The position numbers were made by a program, and so were the translations under genes. From positions 59,690,001 through 59,754,000 of the forward strand of contig CM070907.1 of assembly GCA_036417435.1 (NCBI GenBank): a DNA stretch of 64,000 nucleotides, written 5' to 3'. Under the pieces are notes generated by a model. It did no database searches. It was not told the origin of the DNA and saw only the letters and a program-made list of their open reading frames with translations. Positions within the stretch are counted from its first letter, which is position 1. Every line of letters begins with the position of its first letter. Shown here piece after piece: positions 9,016-21,747 of this stretch. This DNA is from Inia geoffrensis (Eukaryota; Chordata; Mammalia; Artiodactyla; Iniidae).

Positions 9016-12000
9016 ATGGTAATAGGAACATACATATCGATAATTACCTTAAATGTAAATGGACTAAATGCTCCCACCAAAAGACACAGATTGGCTGAAT
9101 GGATACAAAAACAAGACCCATATATATGCTGTCTACAAGAGACCCACTTCAGACCTAGAGACACATACAGACTGAAAGTAAGGGGATGGAAAAAGATATT
9201 CCACACAAATGGAAACCAAAAGAAAGCTGGAGTAGCAGTTCTCATATCAGACAAAATAGGCTTTAAAAGAAAGACTATTAGAAGACACAAAGAAGGATAC
9301 TACATAATGATCAAGGGATCAATCCAAGAGGAAGATATAACAATTGTAAATATTTATGCACCCAACATATGTGCACCTCAATACATAAGGCAAATACTAA
9401 CAGCCATAAAAGGGGAAATCGACAGTAACACATTCATAGTAGGGGACTTCAACACCCCACTTTCACCAATGGGCAGATCATCCAAAATGAAAATAAATAA
9501 GGAAACACAAGCTTTAAATGATACATTAGACAAGATGGACTTAATTGATATCTATAGGACACTCCATCCAAAAACAACAGAATACACATTTTTCTCAAGT
9601 GCTCATGGAACATTCTCCAGGATAGATCATATCTTGGGTCACAAATCAAGCCTTGGTAAATTTAAGAAAATTGAAATTGTATCCAGTATCTTTTCCGACC
9701 ACAACACCATGAGACTAGATATCAATTACAAGAAAAGATCTGTAAAAAATACAAATACATGGAGGCTAAACAATACACTACTTAATAATGAAGTGATCAC
9801 TGAAAAAATAAAAGAGGAAATTAAAAAATACCTAGAAACAAATGACAATGGAGACACAACGGCCCAAAACCTATGGGATGCAGCAAAAGCAGTTCTAAGA
9901 GGGAAGTTTATAGCAATACAAGCCCACCTTAAGAAGCAGGAAACATCTCGAATAAACAACCTAACCTTACACCTAAAGCAATTAGAGAAAGAACAAAAAA
10001 ACCCCAAAGTTAACAGAAGGAAAGATATCATAAAAATCAGATCAGAAATAAATGAAAAAGAAATAAAGGAAACAATAGCAAAAATCAATAAAACTAAAAG
10101 TTGGTTCTTTGAGAAGGTAAACAAAATAGATAAACCATTAGTCAGACTCATCAAGAAAAAAAGGGAGAAGACTCAAATCAATAGAATTAGAAATGAAAAA
10201 GGAGAAGTAATAACTGACACTGCAGAAATAAAAATCATGAGAGATTACTACAAAAAACTCTATGCCAATAAAATGGAAAATCTGGAAGAAATGGACAGAT
10301 TCTTAGAAATGCACAAACTACCAAGACTGAATCAGGGAGAAATAGAAAATATGAACAGACCAATCACAAACACTGAAATTGAAACTGTGATTAAAAATTT
10401 TCCAACAAACAAAAGCCCAGGACCAGATGGCTTCACAGCCGAATTCTATCAAGCATTTAGAGAAGAGCTAACACCTATCCCTCTCAAACTCTTCCAAAAC
10501 ATAGCAGAGGGAGGAACACTCCCCAGTTCCTTCTACGAAGCCGCCATCACCTTGATACCAAAACCAGACAAGGATGTCACAAAGAAAGAAAACTACAGGC
10601 CAATATCACTGATGAACATAGATGCAAAAATCCTCAACAAAATACTAGCAAACAGAATCCAACAGCACATTAAAAGGATCATACACCATGATCAAGTGGG
10701 GTTTACCCCAGGAATGCAAGGATTCTTCAATATACGCAAATCTATCAATGTGATAAACCATATTAACAAATAGAAGGAGAAAAACCATATGATCATCTCA
10801 ATAGATTCAGAGAAAGCTTTTGACAAAATTCAACACCCATTTACGATAAAAACCCTGCAGAAAGTAGGCATAGAGGGACCTTTCCTCAACATAATAAAGG
10901 CCATATATGACAAGCCCACAGCCAACATCATCCTCAATGGTGAAAAACTGAAAGCATTTCCACTAAGATCAGGAACAAGACAAGGTTGCCCACTCTCACC
11001 ACTATTATTCAACATAGTTTTGGAAGTTTTACTGCAGCAATCAGAGAAGAAAAGGAAATAAAAGGAATACAAATCAGAAAAGAAGTAAAGCTGTCACTGT
11101 TTGCAGATGACATGATACTATACATAGAGAATCCTAAAGATGCCACCAGAAAACTACTAGAGCTAATCAATGAATTTGGTAAAGTAGCAGGATACAAAAT
11201 TAATGCACAGAAATCTCTGGCATTCCTATATACTAGTGATGAAAAATCTGAAAAAGAAATCAAGAAAACACTCCCATTTACCATTGCAACCAAAAGAATA
11301 AAATATCTAGGAATGAACCTACCTAAGGAGACAAAAGACCTGTATGCAGAAAATTATAAGACACTGATGAAAGAAATTAAAGATGATACAAATAGATGGA
11401 GGGATATACCATGTTCTTGGATTGGAAGAATCAACACTGTGAAAATGACTCTACTACCCAAAGCAATCTACAGATTCAATGCAATCCGTATCAAACTACC
11501 ACTGGCATTTTTCACAGAACTAGAACAAAAAATTTCACAATTTGTATGGAAACACAAAAGACCCTGAATAGCCAAAGGAATCTTGAGAACGAAAAACGGA
11601 GCTGGAGGAATCAGGCTCCCTGACTTCAGACTATCCTACAAACCTATAGTAATCAAGACAGTATGGTACTGGCACAAAAACAGAAAGATAGATCAATGGA
11701 ACAGGATAGAAAGCCCAGAGATAAACCCACGCACATATGGACACCTTATCTTTGATAAAGGTGGCAGGAATATACAGTGGAGAAAGGACAGCCTCTTCAA
11801 TAAGTGGTGCTGGGAAAACTGGACAGCTACATTTAGAAGTATGAGATTAGATCACTCCCTAACACCATACACAAAAATATGCTCAAAATGGATTAAAGAC
11901 CTAAATGTAAGGCCAGAAACTATCAAACTCTTAGAGGAAAACATAGGCACAACACTCTATGACATAAATCACAGCAAGATCCTTTTTGACCCACCTCCTA

Positions 12001-12825
12001 GAGCAATGGAAATAAAAACAAAAATAAACAAATTGGACCTAATGAAACTTCAAATCTTTTGCCCAGCAAAGGAAACCATAAACAAGACCAAAAGACAACC
12101 CTCAGAATGGGAGAAAATATTTGCAAATGAATCAGCTGACAAAGGATTGATCTCCAAAATTTACAAGCAGCTCATGCAGCTCAATAACAAAAAAACAAAC
12201 AACCCAATCCAAAAATGGGCAGAAGACCTAAATAGACATTTCTCCAAAGAAGATATGCAGACTGCCAACAAACACATGAAAGAATACTCAACATCATTAA
12301 TCATTAGAGTAATGCAAGTCAAAACTTCAAGGAGATAGTCATCTCACACCAGTCAGAATGGCCATCATCAAAAAATCGAGAAACAATAAATGCTGGAGAG
12401 GGTGTGGACAAAAGGGAACCCTCTTGCACTGCTGGTGGGAATGTGAATTGGTTCAGCCACTATGGAGAACAGTATGGAGGTTCCTTAAAAAACTAAAAAT
12501 AGAACTACCGTATGACCCAGCAATCCCACTACTGGGCATATACCCTGAGAAAACCAAAATTCAAAAAGAGTCATGTACCAAAATGTTCATTGCAGCTCTA
12601 TTTACAATAGCCCAGAGATGGAAACAACCTAAGTGCCCATCGTCGGATGAATGGATAAAGAAGATGTGGCACATATATACAATGGAATATTACTCAGCCA
12701 TAAAAAGAAACGAAATTGAGCTATTTGGAATGAGGTGGATAGACCTCGAGTCTGTCATACAGAGTGAAGTAAGTCAGAAAGAGAAAGACAAATACCATAT
12801 GCTAACACATATATATGGAATTTAA
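9016..12825 (+). pseudogene. L1 ORF2 protein (endonuclease / reverse transcriptase), broken, copy 1
   Basis: ORF2p nicks target DNA and reverse-transcribes L1 RNA at the nick. The start is 9016, 58 bases after ORF1. Endonuclease residues are present: N13 (TLNVNG), E42 (QETH), D144/N146 (GDFNTP) and D228/H229 (SDHN). The first frame runs 585 codons to a TAG at 10771-10773, where copy 2 has TTG (Leu). The RT region continues ([30 protein letters not shown]). A one-base deletion near 11031-11036 precedes the catalytic FADD (11100-11111). A TGA at 11565-11567 replaces CGA (Arg). A one-base insertion near 12338 restores frame into the C-terminal Cys/His segment ([18 protein letters not shown]). 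The unit would be about 1,269 residues, the normal L1 size. One codon is also missing at RKE-VKL relative to copy 2. Confidence 0.95.
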
Positions 12826-13041
12826 GAAAAAAAATGTTATGAAGAACCTTGGGGTAAGACAGGAATAAAGACACAGACCTACTGGAGAACGGACTTGAGG
12901 ATATGGGGAGGGGGAGGTGTGAGCTGTGATAGGGCGAGGGTGGGGCATGGACATATATATACTAAGAAACCTTAAGGTAGATAGCTAGTGGGAAGTAGCC
13001 GCTTGGCACAGGGATATCGGCTCCGTGATTTTTGACCGCCT

Positions 13042-13076
13042 GGAGGGGTGGGATAGGGAGGGTGGGGGGGAGGGAG
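13042..13076 (+). other. G-rich, potential G-quadruplex segment in L1 3' UTR
   Basis: At least four G-runs of three or more separated by one to three bases (GGAGGGGTGGGATAGGGAGG, then more G-runs). Polypurine G-quadruplex-forming tracts are a known feature of L1 3' UTRs in several mammals. Folding here is predicted only. Confidence 0.65.
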
Positions 13077-13176
13077 ACGCAAGAGGGAAGAGATATGCGA
13101 ACTTGTGTATATGTATAACTGATTCACTTTGTTATAAAGTAGAAACTGACACACCATTGTAAAGGAATTATACCCC

Positions 13177-13182
13177 AATAAA
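13177..13182 (+). terminator. L1 polyadenylation signal AATAAA, copy 1
   Basis: Canonical AATAAA within CCCCAATAAAGATG, about 10 bases before the poly(A) run at the element's 3' end. Confidence 0.85.
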
Positions 13183-13210
13183 GATGTTAAAAAAAAAAAA
13201 AAGTAATGGA

Positions 13211-14009
13211 TATGACCTGTACAAAGTAATAGATATTCATGTGTGAACTCCCCTGAACATAAATAAAGGTTTTAGAGACTTAATACACAGGGGGCCAATG
13301 AACAGCCTTCCAGCCTGGCAGCCCTCCAATGGGCACACAGTATCTATTACTATTTTCTTTTCAAAGATGAGAAAACTGGGGCTTGGAGAGACCTCAGTTT
13401 TCCCTAGTCAGTGTTTCATTTTTGCCTTTTTAGTTTTCCATACTTGTTTATCCAATTGTCTATGTTAAATTCTCTCTGCTAAAATAACTTGTATGGTTTC
13501 TATAACCTGTCTGGACCCTAACTAATATATACAGTATTTGAAATATTGGATGAAACCAATATACATGTTGTCCCTATCTTGTCAACTTCAAGGGCTTCAT
13601 GTTTGTGGAATCAACTTTTAACTTAATTCTGGAGACTTTAACCATACAAAGTCCTGAGAAAGAATAAAAGCTTACCAGGAATTGTTTTCATAAGGAATTT
13701 ATGTGCATCTAAGGGAGATGTTTTTAAAGTTTCAAAATTCAAGCTTAACTCTTCAGTACAAGACTGAAATAACACATGTCAAATGCATGCTCAGTAGTAT
13801 AAATGACCAGGACATATCCATGATCATCTTGTCAATGAGCCAAGCAGCAGTCTTACGTGTAGCCATCCAAAGCTCTTGCCAGGACCAAGTGACTCAATTG
13901 TGGGAAGAAAGAATTCAAATCCCACAATTTTTTTATGCTTAAACAAGGGCATGTTCTCACACCTGGGTGTGTTCGCATTTCCACCATCACTAATATGTAT
14001 TTTTACATA
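13211..14009. other. Stretch with no firmly recognised feature
   Basis: Unique-looking sequence to the right of L1 copy 1. A patch near 13360-13400 (GATGAGAAAACTGGGGCTTG) resembles a MIR core but is too short to call. ORFs at 13703-13942 and 13824-14027 overlap on opposite strands and look fortuitous. Confidence 0.45.
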
Positions 14010-14200
14010 TATGTGCAGGCTAGACAATTTATGTACATTAACTCATTTAATAGTGGTGAAAACTCTTGCAAGCTAAATACTGTCAGAAGTTTATAGAAAA
14101 GAAAACTGCCTATCAGGTTGATTGAGCCAGGTGACCCCAAAATTCACAATTAGTAAGTACCAGAACCAGAAGTCCAACTGAGGTCTGTCCTATTGCTAGT
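14010..14200 (-). mobile_element. MIR SINE relic
   Basis: Minus-strand MIR landmarks in order: TACATTAACTCATTTAAT, then GAAAAGAAAACTGCC, then AATTAGTAAGTACCAGAACCAG. Diverged; borders approximate. Confidence 0.6.
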
Positions 14201-14404
14201 ATTTTACACTATATCATTCTGATGAACCACAGGCTTGGGAGTAGGAATAAAGAAGGAATGGTTCATTCAGATCTAGAGAAGAGATTAGCAGTCTAGTTGA
14301 TTATATACCCTGAGGAATAAAAGAGTATAAAGCCATAAACAGTAAAGGTTATAATTACAAAATATCATGAAATTGCCATTCCCACTGGGCAAAATGGTAT
14401 AATA

Positions 14405-14580
14405 TAATACACATGGTCTTTGCCTTCAGAAAAACTTGAATTCAAATTCCATCTTTCCACTGTATATGTCTTACTTTAGACAAGTCACCTCTTAGTCCTC
14501 TGTTTTTCCAAAACCATCTCACAGAATTACTGTAAAGAGTAAAAGGAGGTACAAATACAGTAGATGCTCAATAAATATCA
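14405..14580 (+). mobile_element. MIR SINE relic
   Basis: Plus-strand MIR landmarks: TTGAATTCAAATTCCATC, then TTAGACAAGTCACCTCTTAG, a TCTGTTTTTCC-like core, and the 3' end GATGCTCAATAAATATCA. Confidence 0.75.
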
Positions 14581-14965
14581 AATCTCTTCTGACTTTATAA
14601 ACTCTTTCATATTTACTATTTCCTTCATTTATCACCCTTTGTACCTCTGTCATAACTAATAACAGAATATCTTTAAAATTAAATGAACCTATCTAAACTA
14701 AGACTAAAGAGAGAGGCTTCGAGCATTCTTTGGAACACTTTCTGAACAAGTGTGGATAAAGAAACACTCAAAATAATAGAAAGTTAAAAGCAGATTCAAA
14801 ATTATAATAAATATAGGCTACGTATTTAGTCCTATCCAAAGCAAGAAGTATTCTTAGGCTTCCTTGAGCCTAAAGACTGGTTTCAGAGTCTTGATACAAA
14901 AGAATCAATGAGCAGTGATCTAGCAAATCTTCCATTGGGTTTTTACTTTTTTTTTTTTTTTCCAT

Positions 14966-15075
14966 AGGTGAGAAAACAGGCTCAGGCAGGCCAGAATTTC
15001 CCATAGCTAATAAGGGTTAGAAAGCTAATCTGAACCCAGTTTTTCTAATTCCAAGTCAATACTGTTTCCAATATG
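14966..15075 (-). mobile_element. MIR SINE relic (partial)
   Basis: GTGAGAAAACAGGCTCAGGC followed by CATAGCTAATAAGGGTTAGA and CTGAACCCAG is the minus-strand order of the MIR core and tRNA-related part. Confidence 0.6.
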
Positions 15076-16609
15076 GTGCAACATTATAAATCAATCTAAT
15101 TCCCTATATTTCTATTCCTGCTTGTGGAGTTGTAAGTTTTCCCATTTTAATAAGAGAAAAATAGCCGTCTTTTATTAGGGAAATTAAGAAGCAGTACAGA
15201 GACATGTACACCACCTCTATATCTCTTCCACATAACCTCTTCTAGAGGTTTGCCAGTTAGAAAAAAAAAAAAAAGAAATCAAATGGTCAGAGCATCATTG
15301 CTTGCCTAGAGTGCAAGTGATCTCCAAATGCAAACACCGTCTAATAGGCATTTTAGATGCTCTTTGTCAAGCAATCTTATTTTCCAGAACATAATTGCTT
15401 TATTCAATCAAAGTGTCTCCAACTGCTGTGGATTAGAGACCTCATGATTCAGTTAGTTTCTATCAAAAGAATCCTGCCCCAAGTGGAGAAACTTGCCTGA
15501 TTTAAATGAATATCAACAAAAATGATGATTTTACACTTTTCGGAGAAACAACAGTCCTTAAAGTTCTTGTGTATTTCCAGCGACCTTAATGGAGGCTAAC
15601 AGATTTATGGTTTCATTATTGCCTGAAGCAATGTCTTCCAATAGGTAATTTTTATGCTGTGGGACAGCAGAACATATAGGAATAAATGTTCTTGAATAAA
15701 GGAACTGGCTGTCAGGGTTTTCAAATACAGCAGTTACTAAAACAATAGATTTTCACAAAGAAATGAGCTTCTTTTCTCCTTGGCGTCTCACCTGTGTTTC
15801 ACCATTAATCCCATCAGAAACACTTGTCTCTTTAAATAGTGGAAAATATCATTTAAAGAAGTGGGAAACAATAATAAAAACCTGTAATACTATATCCAAT
15901 TAGTATTTTAATAACATTATATAATATTTTGTATTCATAATATAGTATAAATTCTAATAATAATGTGTATTAATAATCTATCCTACTTCAATTAATGATT
16001 CTAACCCATACTATGCCTCTCCTATTCCCAGTCTCAAACAAGACACAATGGATCACTGAATAGAAGTTATAAGAAATGTGTTTTCTCTTATCAGTGAATA
16101 TATTAAAACAGAGATTGAATGGCCATGAGTAAGCATGATTTTGGAATTGAAATAAATGGAAGATTTTAGAATGGATTCGTGTATTAGATAGGAGATGGCA
16201 CTATATATCATAGAATGTTAGGGACCCGTGAAAACTAAGGAATAAAAAAATTTAGGGACCCATGAAATTTAAGGACGTAAAATGAAGGAAACAAACCTTT
16301 GTCAAATATTGGTTTCATGCTAGGCATTTTGCAAGTTAAAGTTTTCCCAAATGTATAAATAAAAAATCTGAGAGTTTGAATAGGAATAGAACAGAACTGG
16401 GAATGAGACTACCTAATTTTAAAGAATTTTTTAAAGTGCACTTTCCTAATCCTGCATAAGAAATATCAATAAAAAACAACCAAATTAAAAAGAAACTTAC
16501 ACTATGCCTACATTCAATTTTAATAAATGAAAGGGAATAAAAGTTTTAGTTTACAACAACTAAAACTTATCCAAAAATTAACTTCAGGTTACATTACCCG
16601 GTTATCAAT
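15076..16609. other. Unique-looking noncoding stretch
   Basis: No repeat family recognised over about 1.5 kb, apart from an A-run at 15261-15275 and AT-rich text at 15880-15980. The part at 15290-15850 has balanced composition and no decay signs of repeats. It may be host regulatory DNA, but a single sequence cannot show constraint. Confidence 0.4.
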
Positions 16610-17265
16610 ATCTCAGGGTAGTATTCTAACTCTTCTTCCTTCTAGGCCCTCTCTGTCACATCACCCTGTTGCAATGACCTCATAGCACTTATCACTACAT
16701 GAAATTATCTTTTTCTTTATTTTGCTACACATTCAGTGTTGTTTCTTCACCTCTACTTTGTTGCTTCAAGTGTTAAAGATAACTGGCCCAATATGGAGTT
16801 ACTTATGCTAAAACCAATGTCACCAAACCAAGGCTTAACTTAATTAGTTTCAGCTATCCCGCAAATGGAATCTTAAACTAGTCAATCAGGAATCTCTTGA
16901 TTAGCATTACTTAGGTAATCTGCCTGATAAATCTGCCCCATTCCCTATAAGGAAAGTTACTGTACAATAACCAATCTGCTTTTCACCCTAGTACTCTTCC
17001 TTGTTCCTGCTCCCTTCTGCCTGTAAAATGTCTTGCCTTGTACAGCTCTTTTGGGCTACTTTCTATCAGCTAGATTGTATGCTGCCTAGTTCATCAGTCA
17101 CTGAATAAAGCCAATGTGATCTTTAAAAGTTACTCAGTTGAAATTTGTTTTTTAACAGAAGCAAAGCAAACTTTTCTGTTTGTTCACTACTATATCCCCA
17201 ACACCTAAATTAGCACCTGGCACAGAATAGAGCCCCAATGAATATTTGCTGAATCAAGGGTAGTT
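16610..17265 (+). mobile_element. L2 LINE relic split by an LTR
   Basis: The left part (16610-16770) has the L2 blocks CTGTCACATCACCCTGTT and CATAGCACTTATCACTAC followed by GAAATTATCTTTT. The right part (17158-17265) has TTCACTACTATATCCCCAAC, GCACCTGGCACAGAATAG and TGAATATTTGCTGAAT, the usual L2 3' end. A solo LTR (16771-17157) separates them. Confidence 0.75.
16771..17157 (+). mobile_element. Solo LTR of an endogenous retrovirus, inside an L2
   Basis: A 387-base block that starts TGTTAAA and ends TTTAACA, perfect 7-base inverted termini with the TG...CA rule. An AATAAA near the 3' end (about 17104) fits an LTR polyadenylation signal, and a CTGAATAAAG-type R/U5 junction follows. Flanks CAAG and GAAG may be a mutated 4-base target duplication. 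It interrupts an L2 cleanly. No internal retroviral sequence is present, so this is a recombined solo LTR. Family not assigned; it is probably gammaretrovirus-like by its CCAATC and AATAAA layout. Confidence 0.7.
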
Positions 17266-18243
17266 TTATCACAATAGCATTAATACAGGCTTCCCACATA
17301 AAAAGGTGATAATCTATGAAAGAGGCAGGACTGCACAGTGAAAGGAAGGTATGTTTGAAGTCACACAGTTCACTCACCAACGCCAGTCCATTGCCTGATA
17401 TAATCTTCACAACTTCAGTGTGAGGTGGACAGAGTTGTCATTCTGAGTGTATGGACGATGATAAGACACCTAGAGAATCAGAGTGAATTTTACAAAAATA
17501 GGTAAAAAGCAGAAATGAAACTAAGACACTTATCCTAAGCTTGAGGGTCAGGACATTTTCTTTTACTGTTTTCCTGTATTAAACCAAACAAAATTGCATA
17601 GGAAGGGGATTAAAAATATAACAAGCAAACACAAAAATTAGAAAGGAAATCATGAGAATGGTCAGGCTATAGTGGAGAGGAGATTTCAAGAAACATTGAA
17701 AAGTGAGGATAAGTGGAAAAGCAGTGGTGGCTAATGGAGAACTACATGTTATGTATATAGGGATAAAATAATTACATTTGATATTATACAAATATATAAA
17801 TAGCCATGTTTACATATGGCTAATAAGAGTTTTCGAGTTGGAAATCTTGGCCTCTGGCTTACCTTGAACCTTTATAGGGCAAATTTAATCTGCTAAAAAA
17901 TGGGAACTGAGACAATCAACTCTTTTTCTGCTTTATTAAACTCAGTATGGTGTGGTATATTGTGTGTGTGTTGTATATGTGTGTGTGCACGTGCATGTGT
18001 TGAAAAGCACTGACTGATTTTGTACCTTCAGCTCAAGCTACAAATTCCCAAATATAGGACATACTTCTGAAAGTCCTCCCTACATTACTTAGCAAAAAAA
18101 AGAGCTTATGATCAAATAAAATATGAAGGAAAGAAATGGAGAAGAAAAATAATGAATACAAGAAGGAAATTAGGCAAAATGAAAAAAATTGGGAAAAAAT
18201 AGAGAATTATTTGCAATCAAGAAGGAAATACCGTCTTCCTTTA

Positions 18244-18245
<2 letters not shown>
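17266..18245. other. Stretch with no recognised gene
   Basis: AT-rich sequence with a short TG-rich patch (17958-18000) and purine-rich text at 18110-18200. No supported coding or RNA feature. Confidence 0.45.

Positions 18246-18283
<38 letters not shown>
18246..18283. repeat. (TA)n microsatellite
   Basis: About 19 uninterrupted TA dinucleotides. Confidence 0.95.
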
Positions 18284-18284
<1 letters not shown>

Positions 18285-18544
18285 GTGGCCTTAAGGTGTG
18301 CTATGGTTAAACATAATGTGATAAACATGAGCTAAACCACCATAAAGGATGTGGCAGACTCCTAATGGGAAACTGGCATTGTAAAATTAGAAATGAAATA
18401 AAGTGTTGAAGTTTCCATAACAGAAGACTGTACAAAAACAGTAAGGGCACAAAAGCAAGAGTGATTTATTTTGTCAATATGTAAATTGCCAGTTAGAACT
18501 ATCATTATATCAGCTTTGAAGAGGACAATTATACTTAAAAAAAA

Positions 18545-18765
18545 ATGTTATAGAGGTCCAATGCACATAAAAAATTCACTGATGTTAAGTATATAATTCA
18601 GTGAGTTTTGACAAACATATAGAGTGCATAGTGTTATAACCACCAACACAATCATGATAGAGAATATTTCTATTGCCCCATAACATACCCTCATGCTCTC
18701 CCATTTTTTATTGAGATATAATTGATATATATTAGTTTCAGGTGTACGACATAATAATTCAATAG
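18545..18765 (-). mobile_element. Old L1 (L1M-type) 3' fragment
   Basis: ATTGAGATATAATTGATATA followed by TTAGTTTCAGGTGTACGACA is the minus-strand start of an older L1 3' UTR. The preceding GTGAGTTTTGACAAACATAT and CCACCAACACAATCATGATA blocks are also familiar from L1M 3' UTRs. Diverged. Confidence 0.55.
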
Positions 18766-18775
18766 GACAATTATA

Positions 18776-20194
18776 CTTTGATATTGGATGTTTAAAATAT
18801 ATGTTTGAATGTGGTCCAGATCAGAGTTTATCAGCTCTCTGACAGTACAGAATGTGGTGTTCTCCATCAAACAGAGCAATTCAAGCAACAGAGCTTGCAA
18901 ACCTGTGTTATTAGTATCTTTCTGGAAGCAAAATTCAAAATTACAATGCTGATAGAATCTATGAGGAAGCCAATTGCTAAAAATTAATTCCAAAACACAC
19001 ACACACATTCAAAATTGCATCACTGTAATCTAATTATTTTAATAGAAGCTAAACCAATTACACATACTTACAAGCTCGAGGTTAAAAATATTGATGAAAA
19101 AGCTCTGCAGCTATGTAAATGTACTAATGTAATGTTTTAATTATATCCACACATCTATTTAAATCAGCTAATTCCATTTTATACACAAATCAGTTAGTTA
19201 TCTTTGTATTTGTCATATGGTCTCATTTATTGAAAAATTTTTAAATAAGAGCATCTATTGACAAAATAAGGTTGTGAATGAAAACCACTCCAATGTATTC
19301 AAATTTATTTAAGTTCAATTTATTCAATTCAATGGGGGAAAAAAGTCCAGCTGGTTATTTGATATAATGGAGAAAAACAAAAACAAACCTTTAGATTGAC
19401 AGAATTGTTTTTGACATAAAAATAGCTATATTCTGGTGAAAATTTGTAAAGATTCTGACTTTTATATCTAATGCCTACCTTAGTATAGAGGAAGAGCATT
19501 GATTATATTAGGTATCTAGGTTCAAAGTCAACCTAACAATTATACTAGACTTTTCTGAAAATATGAATATTTATCTAATTCCAGCATTTGACAACTTATT
19601 GAAAAATAGTAGTTACTAGGTGGTAGGCATGGGTCTAGGTAGAAGACATGTCCATTAATTTTCCAAATTCATAGGATTATAAATAGATCCCGCTCTGTAT
19701 ATTGTAAAGCACTTCAAACAATGTATTACTGCAATATTTTGCTACTGCCATGTGTCGATCTCTGGAGTGACGCATACCATCTCCAAATTTTTCCCCCTTT
19801 AATGTGCTGAGCCTTGATTTCCTCACCTAAATGATCAGGCATTCCAGAGACTTTCCACAAATCTCCCAAGGACTTAGCACCTGTTAGATGCACCAAGGAG
19901 ATTGTGTTAGGAGAGTACCGGGGATTCCAGGATGTACCCTCAGCCTTCCAAATTCATGATCTTTCCTTGTCAGGGTCTCAAAAATCCTTCCACCCGCTCA
20001 CCCCAAGTTAGGAATGACTCCAAACATTTGAAAACAGGATTGACCCAAGGACAGGAGCCAGTTGCCAAAAACAATATATCCAAATCTCATTCCTGTGCAA
20101 TAGCATATTACAGTACTGGGTGTGTTATTGTTTGAAATAGAATGCCATTTTCTCCCTGTCCCTTTGATTTCTATCAAGAAGTCCTATAATAAGA
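18776..20194. other. AT-rich stretch with no recognised feature
   Basis: No credible ORF or repeat, apart from a short CA run at 18996-19005. The ORFs at 18691-19008 minus, 18805-18987 and 19932-20135 have no domain signature. Confidence 0.45.
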
Positions 20195-20207
20195 TTAGAG
20201 GACAGAT

Positions 20208-20384
20208 AAACAACAAGGTCCTACTTTATAGCACAGGGAACTATTGATATATTCAATATCTTATAATAACCTATAATGGAAAAGAGTCTGAACAATAATA
20301 TATATATATAACTGAATCACTTTGCTGTACACCTGAAACTAACACAACATTGTAAATCAACTATACTTCAATGTAAAAAAAAGG
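20208..20384 (+). mobile_element. 5'-truncated L1 3' end with target-site duplication
   Basis: Only the last about 175 bases of an L1 3' UTR: AAGGTCCTACTTTATAGCAC, CTGAATCACTTTGCTGTACA, ACATTGTAAATCAACTATAC and an A-run. A perfect 13-base duplication TTAGAGGACAGAT flanks it (20195-20207 and 20385-20397), showing a standard target-primed insertion. Confidence 0.93.
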
Positions 20385-20397
20385 TTAGAGGACAGAT

Positions 20398-21732
20398 TCC
20401 ATATGAGATAATTGTAGGTTTATTGAAAAATTGTTCCAGCCTAGACTATCTAAATTGTGAGACCAACAAATGTTTAGTGAGAAATGAGGAAGATTTCTAT
20501 AAATATAACTGAAATATTTAAAAAAAAACATATTTTAGCCTCAGCGAAAAAATTCCCAAATTTTCAGAAAGTGTGAAATTTTCACTTCAAATTACATGAA
20601 GCTATCATAAAATATCCCAGAATATGCTGAAATCTTTGCCTCAATTCCTAAGCATACTCTGTTTCCTACATGTAGCATAACCCTGTAATCTACCTCCCAA
20701 ACAAAGATATTTTGTAAGAGGTGTGATACAATTTCATATTAGATTTATAACCTATTTTCATAACTTTTTCTAAAAAATAAATAATAAATTAAAGCAAATA
20801 TATATTTTAAACACCTATATATTGCTTATCTAAATAATAGTAATAGCAAAGGAATAATTATTTTGGTATATATTCATATACTTGAATCATTTTCTTAATC
20901 ATATCTGTTTCTAATACTCTGCAGTAGATATGTTTCTGGGGTAAAATAGAACACTTTTTAATAAGACAGTCTTATTAATTGATCATCTGTCATAAGCTTT
21001 CCTACAATCTTCTTTAACACTGCCTTTTATAGTTATAATCTTTCCACTTATTTATATTAAGATTTTTGTTTAGATATTAATATAACATGCTTATTTATCA
21101 TTTATATAGTTATATAATACGGATATAACAATTTTCATTGAAAAATATTTTCTGTGGGTGCTGAGTTACACAGTCAACTGAAAGAAAATTCTGCTAAATA
21201 GATGTTCTAGTTTTAAAATTTTGCTAATTGAAAGGTATTAATATATTTGCTCAAATATATTAACAGCTATTATCTTTTTGCCTTCACTTAAAAACTCTTT
21301 GTACTATCATATTTACAGGAAAAACATCATCATATAAGTATTTGTTTATAATTGTTTTTAATGTTTTGTCAAATTTAAAGCATTAAAATTGTAGGCTTTT
21401 TTTAATCTTTCTTACATTCTGGCCAAAGTATAAGCATACACATTTAAAATATAATATCCAATTAAAAAAAAAAACTTCCTCTCAAGTTCATATATTCCCA
21501 ACTTAATATAAAATTATCATTGTTGATTTATAATTGTTCAACAACTAGTTCAAATTTTCAGTCCCTCTCTTTTTTTTGTACAGATCAACTTTATGTTTTT
21601 CCCTTTTCAAATTTTGTCTTCAATAAATGCAATTCCACAAAAGCTTAAAAAGTGGAAGATTTAGAATCTCTACTCACTGAATATTTTGATTAAAGACCCC
21701 CAACCAATTTTGTTCAAAATACAAGCAAAATT
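20398..21732. other. AT-rich stretch with no recognised feature
   Basis: Strongly AT-rich. No repeat family or gene supported. Confidence 0.45.
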
Positions 21733-21747
21733 AAGACCTCTATTTTA

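Larger units (their letters stand above)
5710..13202 (+). mobile_element. Full-length-type L1 retrotransposon (copy 1)
   Basis: A complete L1 layout of about 7.5 kb: 5' UTR (5710-8064), ORF1 (8065-8957), a short inter-ORF spacer (8958-9015), ORF2 (9016-12825), 3' UTR and a poly(A) run ending near 13202. A short direct repeat GTAATGGA flanks it (5702-5709 and 13203-13210), possibly longer by an imperfect A-rich extension, and is the likely target-site duplication. High similarity to copy 2 at 57906-64000 marks both as fairly recent members of one family. ORF1 has one frameshift. ORF2 has two stops and two frameshifts, so it cannot mobilise itself. Confidence 0.95.
12826..13202 (+). other. L1 3' UTR and poly(A), copy 1
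   Basis: Untranslated tail after the ORF2 stop. It holds two G-rich patches (about 12904-12917 and 13042-13076), the AACTGATTCACTTTG and GAAACTGACAC blocks typical of artiodactyl L1 3' ends, an AATAAA polyadenylation signal at 13177-13182 and an A-run from about 13188. Confidence 0.88.

Noticed and set aside
18246..18283. Regularly repeated sequence as a possible array
   Set aside because: Pure dinucleotide microsatellite. No spacer-repeat structure like CRISPR occurs anywhere in the window.
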